Shown here in pieces: positions 25,370 through 33,868 of a stretch of DNA of 64,000 bases (position 1 is the first letter of the stretch; each line of letters begins with the position of its first letter). A model generated the notes under the pieces. The model was not told the DNA's origin, did no database searches, and saw only the letters and a program-made list of their open reading frames with translations. Source of the DNA: Acrocarpospora corrugata. GTDB lineage: Bacteria; Actinomycetota; Actinomycetes; Streptosporangiales; Streptosporangiaceae. The stretch is from assembly GCF_009687845.1 (NCBI RefSeq), contig NZ_BLAD01000060.1:1-64000 (forward strand), given 5' to 3'. A program made the position numbers and the translations under genes.

Positions 25370-25868
25370 TCAGATCATGTCGTGGGCGAGCAGGCTGCGG
25401 GCGCAGTCGAGGATGGTCTGGGCGGCGGGCCGGGGTCGCCAGCCGAGGACGTTTTCGGCCTTTTCGGTGCTGTGGCGGTTGCGGCGTCCCAGAGAGACGG
25501 TGATCGAGCGCAGGGGTTTGTCGAAGATCGCGGTGAGGCGGACGAGGAAGTCGGGAAGCTGGCGGGTGGGGACCTTTGATCCCGCGTCTCCGAGGCCGTC
25601 GCGCAGGATGGTCGCCATCTGGCGCATCCAGGTGAACTCGCCGGTGGCGAGGAATCGTTGCCCGGCCGCTTCCGGTGCGGTCATGGCGCGGATGTGGATG
25701 TCGGCGAGGTCGCGCACGTCGACGATCTCCAGCCCGATGCGCGGGCTGCCCGGGAGTCCGCCGCCGATCATGCGCGCGACGATCTGAACCGAGCCGAGAT
25801 TGGCGGCGGTCAGGATCGGGCCGAAGACCGCGCCGGGGAGGATCGTGGTCAGAGTGGTCGGTCCGTGA
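25370..25868 (-). pseudogene. C-terminal half of an NAD-dependent epimerase/dehydratase
   Basis: About 165 residues in minus sense, beginning around 25860 with TTILPGAVFGPI and continuing IVDVRDLADIHIRAMTAPEAAGQRFLAT to the TGA at 25370. This is the C-terminal half of an extended SDR of the cinnamoyl-CoA/dihydroflavonol reductase type: VDVRDLADIH is its NAD-epimerase signature, and LGWRPR-like text comes near the end. The N-terminal GxxGxxG motif and Tyr-x3-Lys are gone. It runs directly into an inverted TetR fragment, mirroring the scar at 22959-23558. Confidence 0.7.
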
Positions 25869-26318
25869 CTCTACCGGCACTTCCCCACCCGGGAGGCGCT
25901 CATCACCGGCGCCTACCTTCGCGAGATCGAACTGCTCTGCGACGGCGTCGACGACCTGCTGGCCGCCAGGCCGGCCGACGAGGCCCTGGTGGTCTGGATG
26001 CAGCGGTTCGTCGGCTAGGTGGCAGGCAAGCCCGGGATGGCGCTGGCCCTCAAATCCATCGTCACCAGCACCGACGCGACGGCCGTGCAGGACAGCCACG
26101 ACCGCGTCTACGCCGCCCTCGGCCAGCTCATCGAGGCCGGTCAGCGTGCCGGCGTCATCCGCGCCGACGCCTCGTCCGAGGATCTGGCCAACGGCCTCAG
26201 CGGCGTCAGCCTCGCCAACAGCCAACCCGGCACCGGGGAGCGAGCGAACCGGCTCATCGTCCTGCTCGTCGACGGCCTGCGGTACAACGCCACACCTCAC
26301 CGGGCGACCGCCCGGTGA
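25869..26318 (+). pseudogene. TetR-family regulator lacking its N-terminus, with an internal stop
   Basis: The remnant begins precisely at LYRHFPTREAL (25869), with a TGA immediately before it in the same frame. The DNA-binding helices upstream are lost. A TAG at 26016-26018 interrupts the ligand domain between QRFVG and VAGKPGMALAL (a Tyr codon is likely ancestral). The remainder (LANGLSGVSLANSQPG; LIVLLVDGLRYN) is a typical TetR C-terminus. It is closely similar in sequence to the TetR remnant at 23076-23558, so the two were paralogues. Confidence 0.75.
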
Positions 26319-26396
26319 AGGGCGTCCATCGGCGGTTGCGGTGACTCGGCGGGTTAGGCGAGACTCAGCGGCGATCACGAAGGGCCGGAGGGGATC

Positions 26397-27809
26397 ATGA
26401 GCGCCGCCGACAGAGGCAACGCCTATTTGGAGCAAGTCGTCGCGCAGCAGGCGGTGCTTGAGGATGATCTCAGGGCGCGCCGCAACGCTGCCGCGCCCGG
26501 GGCGGCGATGCCCCCGGCGAGTCCGGCCGTGAGGCGGCCGAGTCCGCTGGCCAAGCGCGATCGGGCGCTTGGCGGGGCCGCGCCCGAGAAGCTGACGCCG
26601 GGGCCGGTGGATGTGCGGATCACCGGCTTCTGGCGCTGGAAGAACGTGCTCGTGCCGCCCAACGCGTTCGTGGTGCACACCCGGCGCGGCCGGGCGAAGC
26701 CGCTGCACATCGGGCTCGGGGAGTCGTTCCGCTTCAACCCCGCCACCGATTCCTTCCTGGTGGTGCCGGGGGCGACCCAGACCATCCTGATCAACGCGTA
26801 CTGCATCTGCCGGGAGTTGCAGGGCGTGCTGGTGCAGGGCTACGTGCAGTGGATCACGCAGGACTTCGGCATCGCCTACCGCAAGCTGGACTTCAGCGAC
26901 CCGGACGACCCGATGCGACTGGTCAACCTCCAGTTGCGGGAGCAGGCGGAGGCGGCGATCAAGGACAAGGTCGCCACCATGGGCGTCCGTGACGTGCTCA
27001 GCGACAAGCAGCCCATCATCGAGGAGCTGACCGCGCGGCTGCGCGCGGTGGCCGAGGGCGAGGGCGACAGCGACCAGGGGCTCGGCCTGCGCATCGTCAC
27101 GGTCCAGATCAAGGAGGCCGTCGTCAGCTCGTCGCGGCTGTGGGAGAACCTGCAGAAGCCGTACCGGGCCGAACAGGGTCAGATCGCCCGGCTGGCCGAG
27201 TTGCAGGCCGAGGAGGCCATCGCCCAGCGGGAGATGGCGACCGAGCGGCTCAAGGAGACCCAGCGCCTGGGGTACGAGCGGGAGCTCGCCGAGCTGCGCG
27301 CCCGCAACGAGGCGTGGCAGTTCGACACCGAGGCGGCCGAGCGGCTGCGGCGCACCGAGCGGGAGCACGACGACGCCAGGGCGATGTCGGAGCTGGAGAC
27401 CGAGACCACCCGGCACACGCTGCGGATGGAGCGCGAACGGCACGCCGAGGAGGCCGAGACCGGCAGGCTCAGGATCGAGCGGGAGCAGGAGCTCAAACGC
27501 CTGGAGCTGGACGGCACGCTGGGGCTGGCCCACTCCCAGGCGCAGTTCGACCACCATCGGGCGCTGCTGGAAGTGGAACGCGCGCGGCTGCGGGCCGAAA
27601 TCGAGAACCAGCAGACCCCGACCAGCCTGCAGGCCATGCTGATCGGTTCGCTGCCCGAGATCATGGCGAAGCTCCCCAAGCCGGACGAACTGCGCACGGT
27701 GTCGATCAACGGAGGCGACCGGACTACCGTGGCCGGCCTCCTGGCTGAGATCGCCACCGTGGTCGGCGCGCTACGCTCGGCCGTCGACACCGACCGGCCG
27801 GGTTCCTGA
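26397..27809 (+). CDS. SPFH/Band 7 (flotillin-like) protein with long coiled coil
   Basis: 470 residues from ATG 26397 with GGAGGGG upstream. After a Pro/Ala-rich N-terminus, residues 70-260 form an SPFH-like domain (GFWRWKNVLVPPNAFVVHT; FSDPDDPMRLVNLQLREQAEAAIKDKV; LGLRIVTVQIKEAVVSS). Residues 265-405 are a continuous Glu/Arg-rich coiled coil. The C-terminus (LIGSLPEIMAKLPKPDEL) resembles flotillin tails that mediate oligomerisation. There is no N-terminal membrane helix, so membrane contact would be peripheral. SPFH proteins build scaffolds on membranes. It stands alone; the next gene is convergent. Confidence 0.8.
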   Translation: MSAADRGNAYLEQVVAQQAVLEDDLRARRNAAAPGAAMPPASPAVRRPSPLAKRDRALGGAAPEKLTPGPVDVRITGFWRWKNVLVPPNAFVVHTRRGRAKPLHIGLGESFRFNPATDSFLVVPGATQTILINAYCICRELQGVLVQGYVQWITQDFGIAYRKLDFSDPDDPMRLVNLQLREQAEAAIKDKVATMGVRDVLSDKQPIIEELTARLRAVAEGEGDSDQGLGLRIVTVQIKEAVVSSSRLWENLQKPYRAEQGQIARLAELQAEEAIAQREMATERLKETQRLGYERELAELRARNEAWQFDTEAAERLRRTEREHDDARAMSELETETTRHTLRMERERHAEEAETGRLRIEREQELKRLELDGTLGLAHSQAQFDHHRALLEVERARLRAEIENQQTPTSLQAMLIGSLPEIMAKLPKPDELRTVSINGGDRTTVAGLLAEIATVVGALRSAVDTDRPGS

Positions 27810-27814
27810 TCGGC

Positions 27815-28225
27815 TCAGCGGCGTTCCTGGATGCGGATCATGTTGCCCGCCGGATCGCGGAAGGCGCAGTCGCGAACGCCGTACGGCTGCTCGGTCGGCT
27901 CCTGGACGACCTCGGCGCCGCCGGCCTGCACCTGGTCGAAGGTGCCGTCGAGGTCGGCGGTGGCCAGGATGATGGAGGCGTAGCTGCCCTTGGCCATCAT
28001 CTCGGCGATGGTGCGGCGCTCGTCATCGGTGATGCCGGGGTCGGCGGCCGGCGGGTGCAGGACGATGGAGGTGCCGGGCCAATTGGCGGGGCCGACCGTG
28101 ATCCAGCGCATCCCGCCGTACCCGACGTCGCCGCGCACCTCGAAGCCGAGGGTGTCGCGGTAGAAGGCCAGGGAGGCATCCGGGTCTTCGTGCGGGAGGA
28201 AGGTCTGGTGAATGGTGATGTCCAT
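27815..28225 (-). CDS. VOC-family (glyoxalase/bleomycin-resistance fold) protein
   Basis: 136 residues, start ATG 28225. The VOC beta-alpha-beta-beta-beta fold is indicated by QTFLPHEDPDASLAFYRDTLGFEVRG, a central TSIVLHPPA strand, and the closing YGVRDCAFRDPAGNMIRIQE, where the final Glu is a usual metal ligand. The extra helix DDERRTIAEMMAKG is typical of a subgroup of actinobacterial VOC proteins. Likely an isomerase, dioxygenase or drug-binding protein; substrate unknown. The AraC-type gene upstream ends 5 bp before its start, so the two form an operon. Confidence 0.85.
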   Translation of the reverse strand: MDITIHQTFLPHEDPDASLAFYRDTLGFEVRGDVGYGGMRWITVGPANWPGTSIVLHPPAADPGITDDERRTIAEMMAKGSYASIILATADLDGTFDQVQAGGAEVVQEPTEQPYGVRDCAFRDPAGNMIRIQERR

Positions 28226-28230
28226 GACCG

Positions 28231-28680
<450 letters not shown>

Positions 28681-28698
28681 AGGCGAAATCCTGCCACG

Positions 28699-29604
28699 TC
28701 ACACCCCTTGTTGCCCAGTGTGCTCCGCGCACAGGCAGGCGACGCCCTTCTCGATCCAGTCCTGGCCCTCCCACTGCGGATGCCCGGCGAGCATCAAGGC
28801 TTCCACCTCTTCGATGATCGTCTGCTCGCTCATGGCCGAATCGCGGCGTAGCCAGGTTTCGTCGCGCAGGAGTTGAAGGTAGTCACGGACGTCGGCCAGT
28901 AGGTGGGGGCCGCCGATGTCGCCGTGGCCCGGGACCACCAGCCGGGGGTTCTGTTCGGCCAAGCGGTGCATCACCGCCAGCCAGCGGGTGCCGGACACGT
29001 CGGTGTCGTATGGCGGGAACCACGGGAAGATGGCGAACTGGCCGGACTCCACGAGGTCGCCGGTGAACATCACCCCGGCGTCGGGGACGGTGATCACCTG
29101 GTCGCCCTTGCTGTGGGCCTGGCCGGTCGCGCGTAGTTCCACTGTTCTGCCGCCGAGGTCCAGGGTGTGCTCGTGGTCGTACACGAGGTCGGGGGTCGCC
29201 AGCCGGACGCCGTCGAGCTGGCGGGCGACGGGTTCGCCGAGACCTTTGAACATCTCGATGTAGCCGGGGCCTTTTCCTTTCAGGTCCTCGGCCTGCGCCC
29301 GGTTGATCAGGAAGGTCGCTTCGCCGGTGAATGTCTGCGCCCCGAAGGCGTGCTCGGGGTGAAAGTGGGTCGTGGTCAGGTACAGCCTGCGTCCTCTGGC
29401 GAACTCCGACGCGAAGGCCAGCACGGTTTCGGCGTTTCGCGGGCCCAGGCCGGTCTCGACCACGAGGACCGAGTGGGTGCCGCCGATGACGCCGATGTTC
29501 GGCACCAGCTGCACCCGCCGGTTCGGGATCACCACCAGGTCGTGGGCAAGCTCCTGGACATCCGTGACCTGCACGACGGGGTCTGGCATCACGTAATCGG
29601 TCAT
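28699..29604 (-). CDS. MBL-fold metallo-hydrolase
   Basis: 301 residues from ATG 29604. The metal-binding motif is TTTHFHPEHAFGAQ (HxHxEH version), followed by VMFTGDLVESGQFAIFP (Asp ligand) and VVPGHGDIGGPH (last His). This set is the metallo-beta-lactamase-like hydrolase fold, in a branch where HxHxDH carries Glu. Substrate unknown; thioester or lactone hydrolysis is common in the family. It is divergent from a LysR gene with 82 bp between starts, so it is the probable target of that regulator. Confidence 0.85.
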   Translation of the reverse strand: MTDYVMPDPVVQVTDVQELAHDLVVIPNRRVQLVPNIGVIGGTHSVLVVETGLGPRNAETVLAFASEFARGRRLYLTTTHFHPEHAFGAQTFTGEATFLINRAQAEDLKGKGPGYIEMFKGLGEPVARQLDGVRLATPDLVYDHEHTLDLGGRTVELRATGQAHSKGDQVITVPDAGVMFTGDLVESGQFAIFPWFPPYDTDVSGTRWLAVMHRLAEQNPRLVVPGHGDIGGPHLLADVRDYLQLLRDETWLRRDSAMSEQTIIEEVEALMLAGHPQWEGQDWIEKGVACLCAEHTGQQGV

Positions 29605-29686
29605 AGACGGAGTCCATCGCCGCGGGGGCGGCGGCGTCCAACACCGATTCCCCGCCCCCGATACCGTGCGGGTATCGTCGCCGCTG

Positions 29687-30604
29687 ATGGACCTCCGCCT
29701 GTTGCGCTACTTCGTGGCCGTCGCCGAAGAGCTCCACTTCGGCCGTGCCGCCGCGCGCCTGCACATGACCCAGCCGCCGCTGAGCCGGGCGATCAAGCAA
29801 CTGGAGACCGACCTGGGCGCGGTGCTGCTGCACCGATCGCCTGCCGGGGTGACCCTCACGGCGGCGGGGGCGGCGCTCTACGACGAAGCGCGCACGCTGC
29901 TGGAACAGGCCGATCGGGTCCGCCACCGGGTCGCGGCGGCGGCCGGGGCCGCCACTCTCACCATCGGCACGCTCGGCGACAGCGCGGAACAGGTCGGCAC
30001 CCGGCTGGCCGCCGCCTACCGTGAACGCCACCCCGCGGTGCACATCCGCGTCCGCGAGGCCGACTTCACCGACCCGACCACCGGGCTCCGCGCCGGCCTC
30101 GTCGACGTCGCCCTCACCCGTACGCCGTTCGACGACACCGGCATCACCACTCACCTGCTGCGATCCGACCCTGTCGGGGTGGTCCTGCGCACCGACGACC
30201 CGCTCGCCGGCCGCGACACCCTGAGTTTGGGCGATCTCGCCGGCCGCCGCTGGTTCCGGCTGCCCGACGGCGCCGACCCCATCTGGTGCGCGTACTGGAA
30301 CGCCACCACCCCCGGCGGCCCGCAGCGTGAGGGGCCCGTTGTGAGAACCGTGCACGAATGCCTGCAGGGCGTCCTGTGGAACGGCGCGATCGGGCTCACG
30401 CCGCTGACCCACGCCCTGCCCGAAGGGCTCACCTCGGTTCCGCTGCTCGACATGCCGCCCAGCTGCCTGGTCGTGGCGCACAACAGCGACGACGGCGGCC
30501 CGCTCATCCGCTCGTTCGTCCACATCGCCGCGTCCGTCTACTCGCCCGGCCCGTCGAGCAGGGCCAGGACGCGTCCGGCTTCCGGGACGCCCAACCGGCG
30601 GTAG
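29687..30604 (+). CDS. LysR-family transcriptional regulator
   Basis: 305 residues from ATG 29687. The N-terminal winged HTH is MDLRLLRYFVAVAEELHFGRAAARLHMTQ (read at 1-29), then PPLSRAIKQLE and LLHRSPAGVTLTAAG. The periplasmic-binding-like effector domain spans about 90-295. The last 20 residues (SRARTRPASGTPNRR) are unlike the family and lie in the 67 bp that overlap the convergent NB-ARC gene, so an earlier stop may have been lost. Divergent from the MBL hydrolase gene, which it likely controls. Confidence 0.88.
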   Translation: MDLRLLRYFVAVAEELHFGRAAARLHMTQPPLSRAIKQLETDLGAVLLHRSPAGVTLTAAGAALYDEARTLLEQADRVRHRVAAAAGAATLTIGTLGDSAEQVGTRLAAAYRERHPAVHIRVREADFTDPTTGLRAGLVDVALTRTPFDDTGITTHLLRSDPVGVVLRTDDPLAGRDTLSLGDLAGRRWFRLPDGADPIWCAYWNATTPGGPQREGPVVRTVHECLQGVLWNGAIGLTPLTHALPEGLTSVPLLDMPPSCLVVAHNSDDGGPLIRSFVHIAASVYSPGPSSRARTRPASGTPNRR

Positions 30605-33027
30605 ATGCCGGCCGCGGCCCGCCAGTTCTCCCGGGCCTGGCCGGTACGGCCGGCGGCGTGCTGGACATGCGCGATGCCTTCGAGCGCCCGCGCGTGCTCG
30701 TACTGGTCGCCGGTCTGTTCGGTCAGCGCGTGCGCGGCCCGGTGGCGGGCGAGGGCCGAGTCCGGCTGGGCCATCGCGCGCAGGGTCTCGCCTAGCGTGT
30801 TGAGTGTTTCGGTCTCCAGGCTGCGGTCGCCCGTTTCGCGGCTGATGGCCAGGGCCCGATGCAGGTGGTCGAGAGCTTCGGGGTGGCGTTCCAGCCGGAG
30901 GTAGACCGCGCCCATCGTGCCCAGCGCGCTGCCCTCGCCTCCCGGGTCGCCGGATTCGCGGCAGTTCGCGAGGGCTTGTTCCAGGTGGGTGAGCGCGTCG
31001 GCGTGCCGCCCGAGCAGGCCGTACAGTGCGCCGAGATTGCCGAGCGCGTAGCCGCGCAGACGCAGATCGCCGACTTCGGCGAAGACCGAGGCGGCCTCAA
31101 GCTGGCAGTCGGCGGCTTCCTCTGGCCGGCCCAGCCGCCGGTACAGCGCGCCCATGTTGATCAGCTGGGTGCCCGCGCCGTGCCGGTTGCCGGTACGGCG
31201 GCAGAGTGCCAGCGCCTCCCGCAGCTGTTCCAGCGCCTCGGCCAGTTCGCCGAGGCGCTCGGACACCACGCCGAGCCGCCCCAGCGAGCGCGCCTCCGCC
31301 TCAAGATCCCCGGCCTCCCGCGCGGCGGCGAGCGCCTGCCCGAACCACGTCCTGGCCTCCCGGAAGTTGCCCAGCCACCAGTGGATCCCGCCCAGATTGG
31401 CCATCACCGCCGCCCGCCCTTCGCCGGCCGCGAGGGCTGCCCGCGCGGCGCACGTGTGCACGGTGAGCGCCTCCTGGTAGTGGCAGCCGACCTCGAAATG
31501 CCGCCAGAGCGCACGCGACAGATCGACGCAGTGCCCCGGCCAGCCGTGCCGGGCCGTGTAGACGGCGACCCCGACGAGGTTCGCCCGTTCCCGCTCCAGC
31601 CACCCGGCGAGATCGCCGGGTATCGGCGTTTCCGGCTCCGCGGGGGAGGGCCGCCCGCGCTCGTACGGAAACAGCGCGGCTGTCGCCGAGACCGCCGCGT
31701 ACCGGTAGTAGTCGAACAGCCGGGTGAGCGCCGGGTGCGTCTCCGTCGCGTGTTCGACGGCGAAGGCGCGCAGCAGGTCGTGCATCGTGTACCGGCCGGA
31801 ACCCGCGTGTTCCAGCAGGTGACCCCGGGCGAGTTCGTCGACCAGGCGGCCGGCGCGCGCCAGCCCGGTGCCGAGCAGGGCGGCGGCCGCGTACGCGTCG
31901 GCGTCCCGTCCCGGATGCAGTCCCAGCAGGTCGAACAGCCGCGCCGCGTCCGCGCTGAGCTGCCGATACGACCACGAGAACACCGCGCGCACCGCCGTAC
32001 GGGGATCGCCGGCCGCGTCTAGCAGGTCCAGCCGCCGTTGTTCGTCCCGCAACCCGGCGACCAGCTTCGCCAGCGCCACCTCCGGCCGCGTCACCGCGAG
32101 TTCGGCGGCGATCCGCAGCGCCAGCGGCAGCCGCGCGCAGCTCTCCGCGAGCGCCGCCGCGTCCACCGGCGACTCCTCCACCCGCGCCCCGATCAGCGTC
32201 CGCAGCAGCTCCACCGCCTCCGCCGCGCCCAGCATGTCCAGCTCGATCCGGCTGGCGCCTTCGCGCGCGACCAGCCCGGCCAGATCCTCCCGGCTGGTCA
32301 CCACCACGAAACAGGACGGGCTGCCCGGCAGCAGCGGGCGCACATGGTCGGCCCCGGACGCGTTGTCCAGCACGACGAGCATCCGCCGCCCGGCCACGAC
32401 CGTCCGATACAGGGCCGCGCGTTCGGGAAGCCCATCCGGGATGTCCGGCCCGGCCACGCCCAGGCCGCGCAGGAATCCCGCCAGCGCGTCGGCCGCGGGC
32501 ACCGGCCGCTCGGGGTCGTAGCCGCGAAGGTCGACGTAGAGCTGCCCGTCGGGGAAACGTTTCGCCGCCCGGTGCGCCCAGTGCACGGCCAGCGCGGTCT
32601 TGCCCACCCCGGCCGTGCCCGCGACCGCGGAGATCACCACGGTTCTTCCCCGGGCCAGCAGGGCGTCCAGCAGGGTGAGCTGGCCGGTCCTGCCGGTGAA
32701 ACCGTACACGTCGAGGGGGAGCTGGCGGGGGACCGGGCGTTCGGCGGGCAGGGCCCGGCGGCGGCCCTCCTCGACCTGGTCGCGGGCGGTGGCGAGGGCG
32801 CCCTGCTCGGCGGGGGTCGCGCCGAGCAGGGCGATGAGCGCGTCGAATCGGTCGGTCGGCGGGAGGACCCGGCCGGCCAGGTACTCGCCGATGATTCCGT
32901 GCGACCAGCCGGTGGCCGCCGCCAGTTCGCGGTAGGTCAGCTCCTGCCTGCCCCGCTGCCGCGCGTGCCGCCGTCGCAGCCCGCGCAGCACCCGCGCGAG
33001 GTCCGCCAGGGTCCTGACCTCCGCCAC
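30538..33027 (-). CDS. XRE-HTH / NB-ARC / TPR regulator (AfsR-like STAND ATPase)
   Basis: 829 residues. An XRE-type HTH (TYRELAAATGWSHGIIGEYLAGR, 31-53) is followed by an NB-ARC nucleotide-binding domain: Walker A AGTAGVGKTALAVHW (136-150), Walker B RRMLVVLDNA, and sensor-like CFVVVTSRE. Winged helix/MHD-like text is YTMHDLLRAFAVEHA. A long TPR array follows (about 500-810, repeats such as LGNLGALYGLLGRHADALTHLEQAL). This is the STAND architecture of AfsR-type regulators that control secondary metabolism. There is no BTAD (SARP) domain; the XRE HTH replaces it. Its targets are not evident. The 3' end overlaps the LysR gene by 67 bp. Confidence 0.88.
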   Translation of the reverse strand: MAEVRTLADLARVLRGLRRRHARQRGRQELTYRELAAATGWSHGIIGEYLAGRVLPPTDRFDALIALLGATPAEQGALATARDQVEEGRRRALPAERPVPRQLPLDVYGFTGRTGQLTLLDALLARGRTVVISAVAGTAGVGKTALAVHWAHRAAKRFPDGQLYVDLRGYDPERPVPAADALAGFLRGLGVAGPDIPDGLPERAALYRTVVAGRRMLVVLDNASGADHVRPLLPGSPSCFVVVTSREDLAGLVAREGASRIELDMLGAAEAVELLRTLIGARVEESPVDAAALAESCARLPLALRIAAELAVTRPEVALAKLVAGLRDEQRRLDLLDAAGDPRTAVRAVFSWSYRQLSADAARLFDLLGLHPGRDADAYAAAALLGTGLARAGRLVDELARGHLLEHAGSGRYTMHDLLRAFAVEHATETHPALTRLFDYYRYAAVSATAALFPYERGRPSPAEPETPIPGDLAGWLERERANLVGVAVYTARHGWPGHCVDLSRALWRHFEVGCHYQEALTVHTCAARAALAAGEGRAAVMANLGGIHWWLGNFREARTWFGQALAAAREAGDLEAEARSLGRLGVVSERLGELAEALEQLREALALCRRTGNRHGAGTQLINMGALYRRLGRPEEAADCQLEAASVFAEVGDLRLRGYALGNLGALYGLLGRHADALTHLEQALANCRESGDPGGEGSALGTMGAVYLRLERHPEALDHLHRALAISRETGDRSLETETLNTLGETLRAMAQPDSALARHRAAHALTEQTGDQYEHARALEGIAHVQHAAGRTGQARENWRAAAGIYRRLGVPEAGRVLALLDGPGE

Positions 33028-33074
33028 CCGCCAAGCCGATGCGCCGTCGATGGGTGAAGGAAATCACGCGCGCG

Positions 33075-33088
33075 GATCGCGCGCGATC
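33075..33088 (-). terminator. GC-rich palindrome after the FN3-CBM2 gene
   Basis: Perfect 14-bp palindrome GATCGCGCGCGATC directly adjoining the stop codon at 33089 in a CG-alternating stretch. It could fold as part of a terminator between the two same-strand genes. No U-tract. Confidence 0.35.
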
Positions 33089-33778
33089 TCACACCGTGCA
33101 GGGGATGCCGTTGAGCGTGAACGAGCTTGGCGGCGTGAACGGGGTGGCCATGCCGCTGAAGCCGACGAACGCCTGGACGCCCGGCGCGATCACCGCGTTG
33201 TACGCGGCCGGGGTGATCGTCCCGGTGCCGCCGGCGCGGGTCAGCACGCCGCCGAATGTGCTGCCCGCGGACGCCGTCGCGGGCAGACTGAACCGGATCG
33301 TCCAGCCGCTGGTGGCGGTGGCCGTGGTGTTGACGATGGTGATGTTGGCCAGGAAACCGGGGCTGAACGTGATGACCTGGATCCGGCAGGTCGGCGTGGC
33401 GGTGAGGGCCAGCGTCGTGAAAGTTCCCGGATCCGAGCGGGCCGAGGTGTTGCCCTGCGCGTCGAAGGCGATCACCCCGAACGTGTACGGCGTGCCCGCC
33501 GTCAGCCCGGTGACCGGCTGGAAACGATCGGCCGGCCCGACCGTCCTGATCGTGCTCCAGCTGCCGCCGACGAGCTGCTGCAGGTAGTAGCCCGTGACCC
33601 CGACATTGTCGGTGGCCTCCGGCCAGAACACGTTCGCCGCCGTCGTGGTGACACTGCTGAACGTCGGCGCCGCCGGCTTGGACGGCGGCGTCGTGTCCGT
33701 GGACGCCCGCGCGGGCGCGGCGAGGAACGCCGCCGACAGCACCACGCCGAGAGTCGCGAGGAGGATTCTTCTCATCAT
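33089..33778 (-). CDS. secreted FN3 + CBM2-like protein
   Basis: 229 residues from ATG 33778 (GACAGG upstream; ATG 33775 and GTG 33784 are alternatives). A signal peptide (RRILLATLGVVLSAAFLAAPARA) comes first. A fibronectin type III domain follows (TPPSKPAAPTF; WPEATDNVGVTGYYLQ; VTGLTAGTPYTFGVIAFDAQGN), with the DNVGVTGY signature of polysaccharide-degrading enzymes. Then a CBM2-type beta-sandwich runs from CRIQVITF to LNGIPC. Several exposed Trp of CBM2 are absent, so binding may be altered. No catalytic domain. It and the protein at 15635 are secreted CBM-only proteins. Confidence 0.75.
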   Translation of the reverse strand: MMRRILLATLGVVLSAAFLAAPARASTDTTPPSKPAAPTFSSVTTTAANVFWPEATDNVGVTGYYLQQLVGGSWSTIRTVGPADRFQPVTGLTAGTPYTFGVIAFDAQGNTSARSDPGTFTTLALTATPTCRIQVITFSPGFLANITIVNTTATATSGWTIRFSLPATASAGSTFGGVLTRAGGTGTITPAAYNAVIAPGVQAFVGFSGMATPFTPPSSFTLNGIPCTV

Positions 33779-33868
33779 CTGCACCTGTCCATGGGGGTAG
33801 CGGGCAATGCCGCAATGATCGGCAACCCACGCCCGGACGCCCCCGGATCCTGGACACGGTTGGACGGG

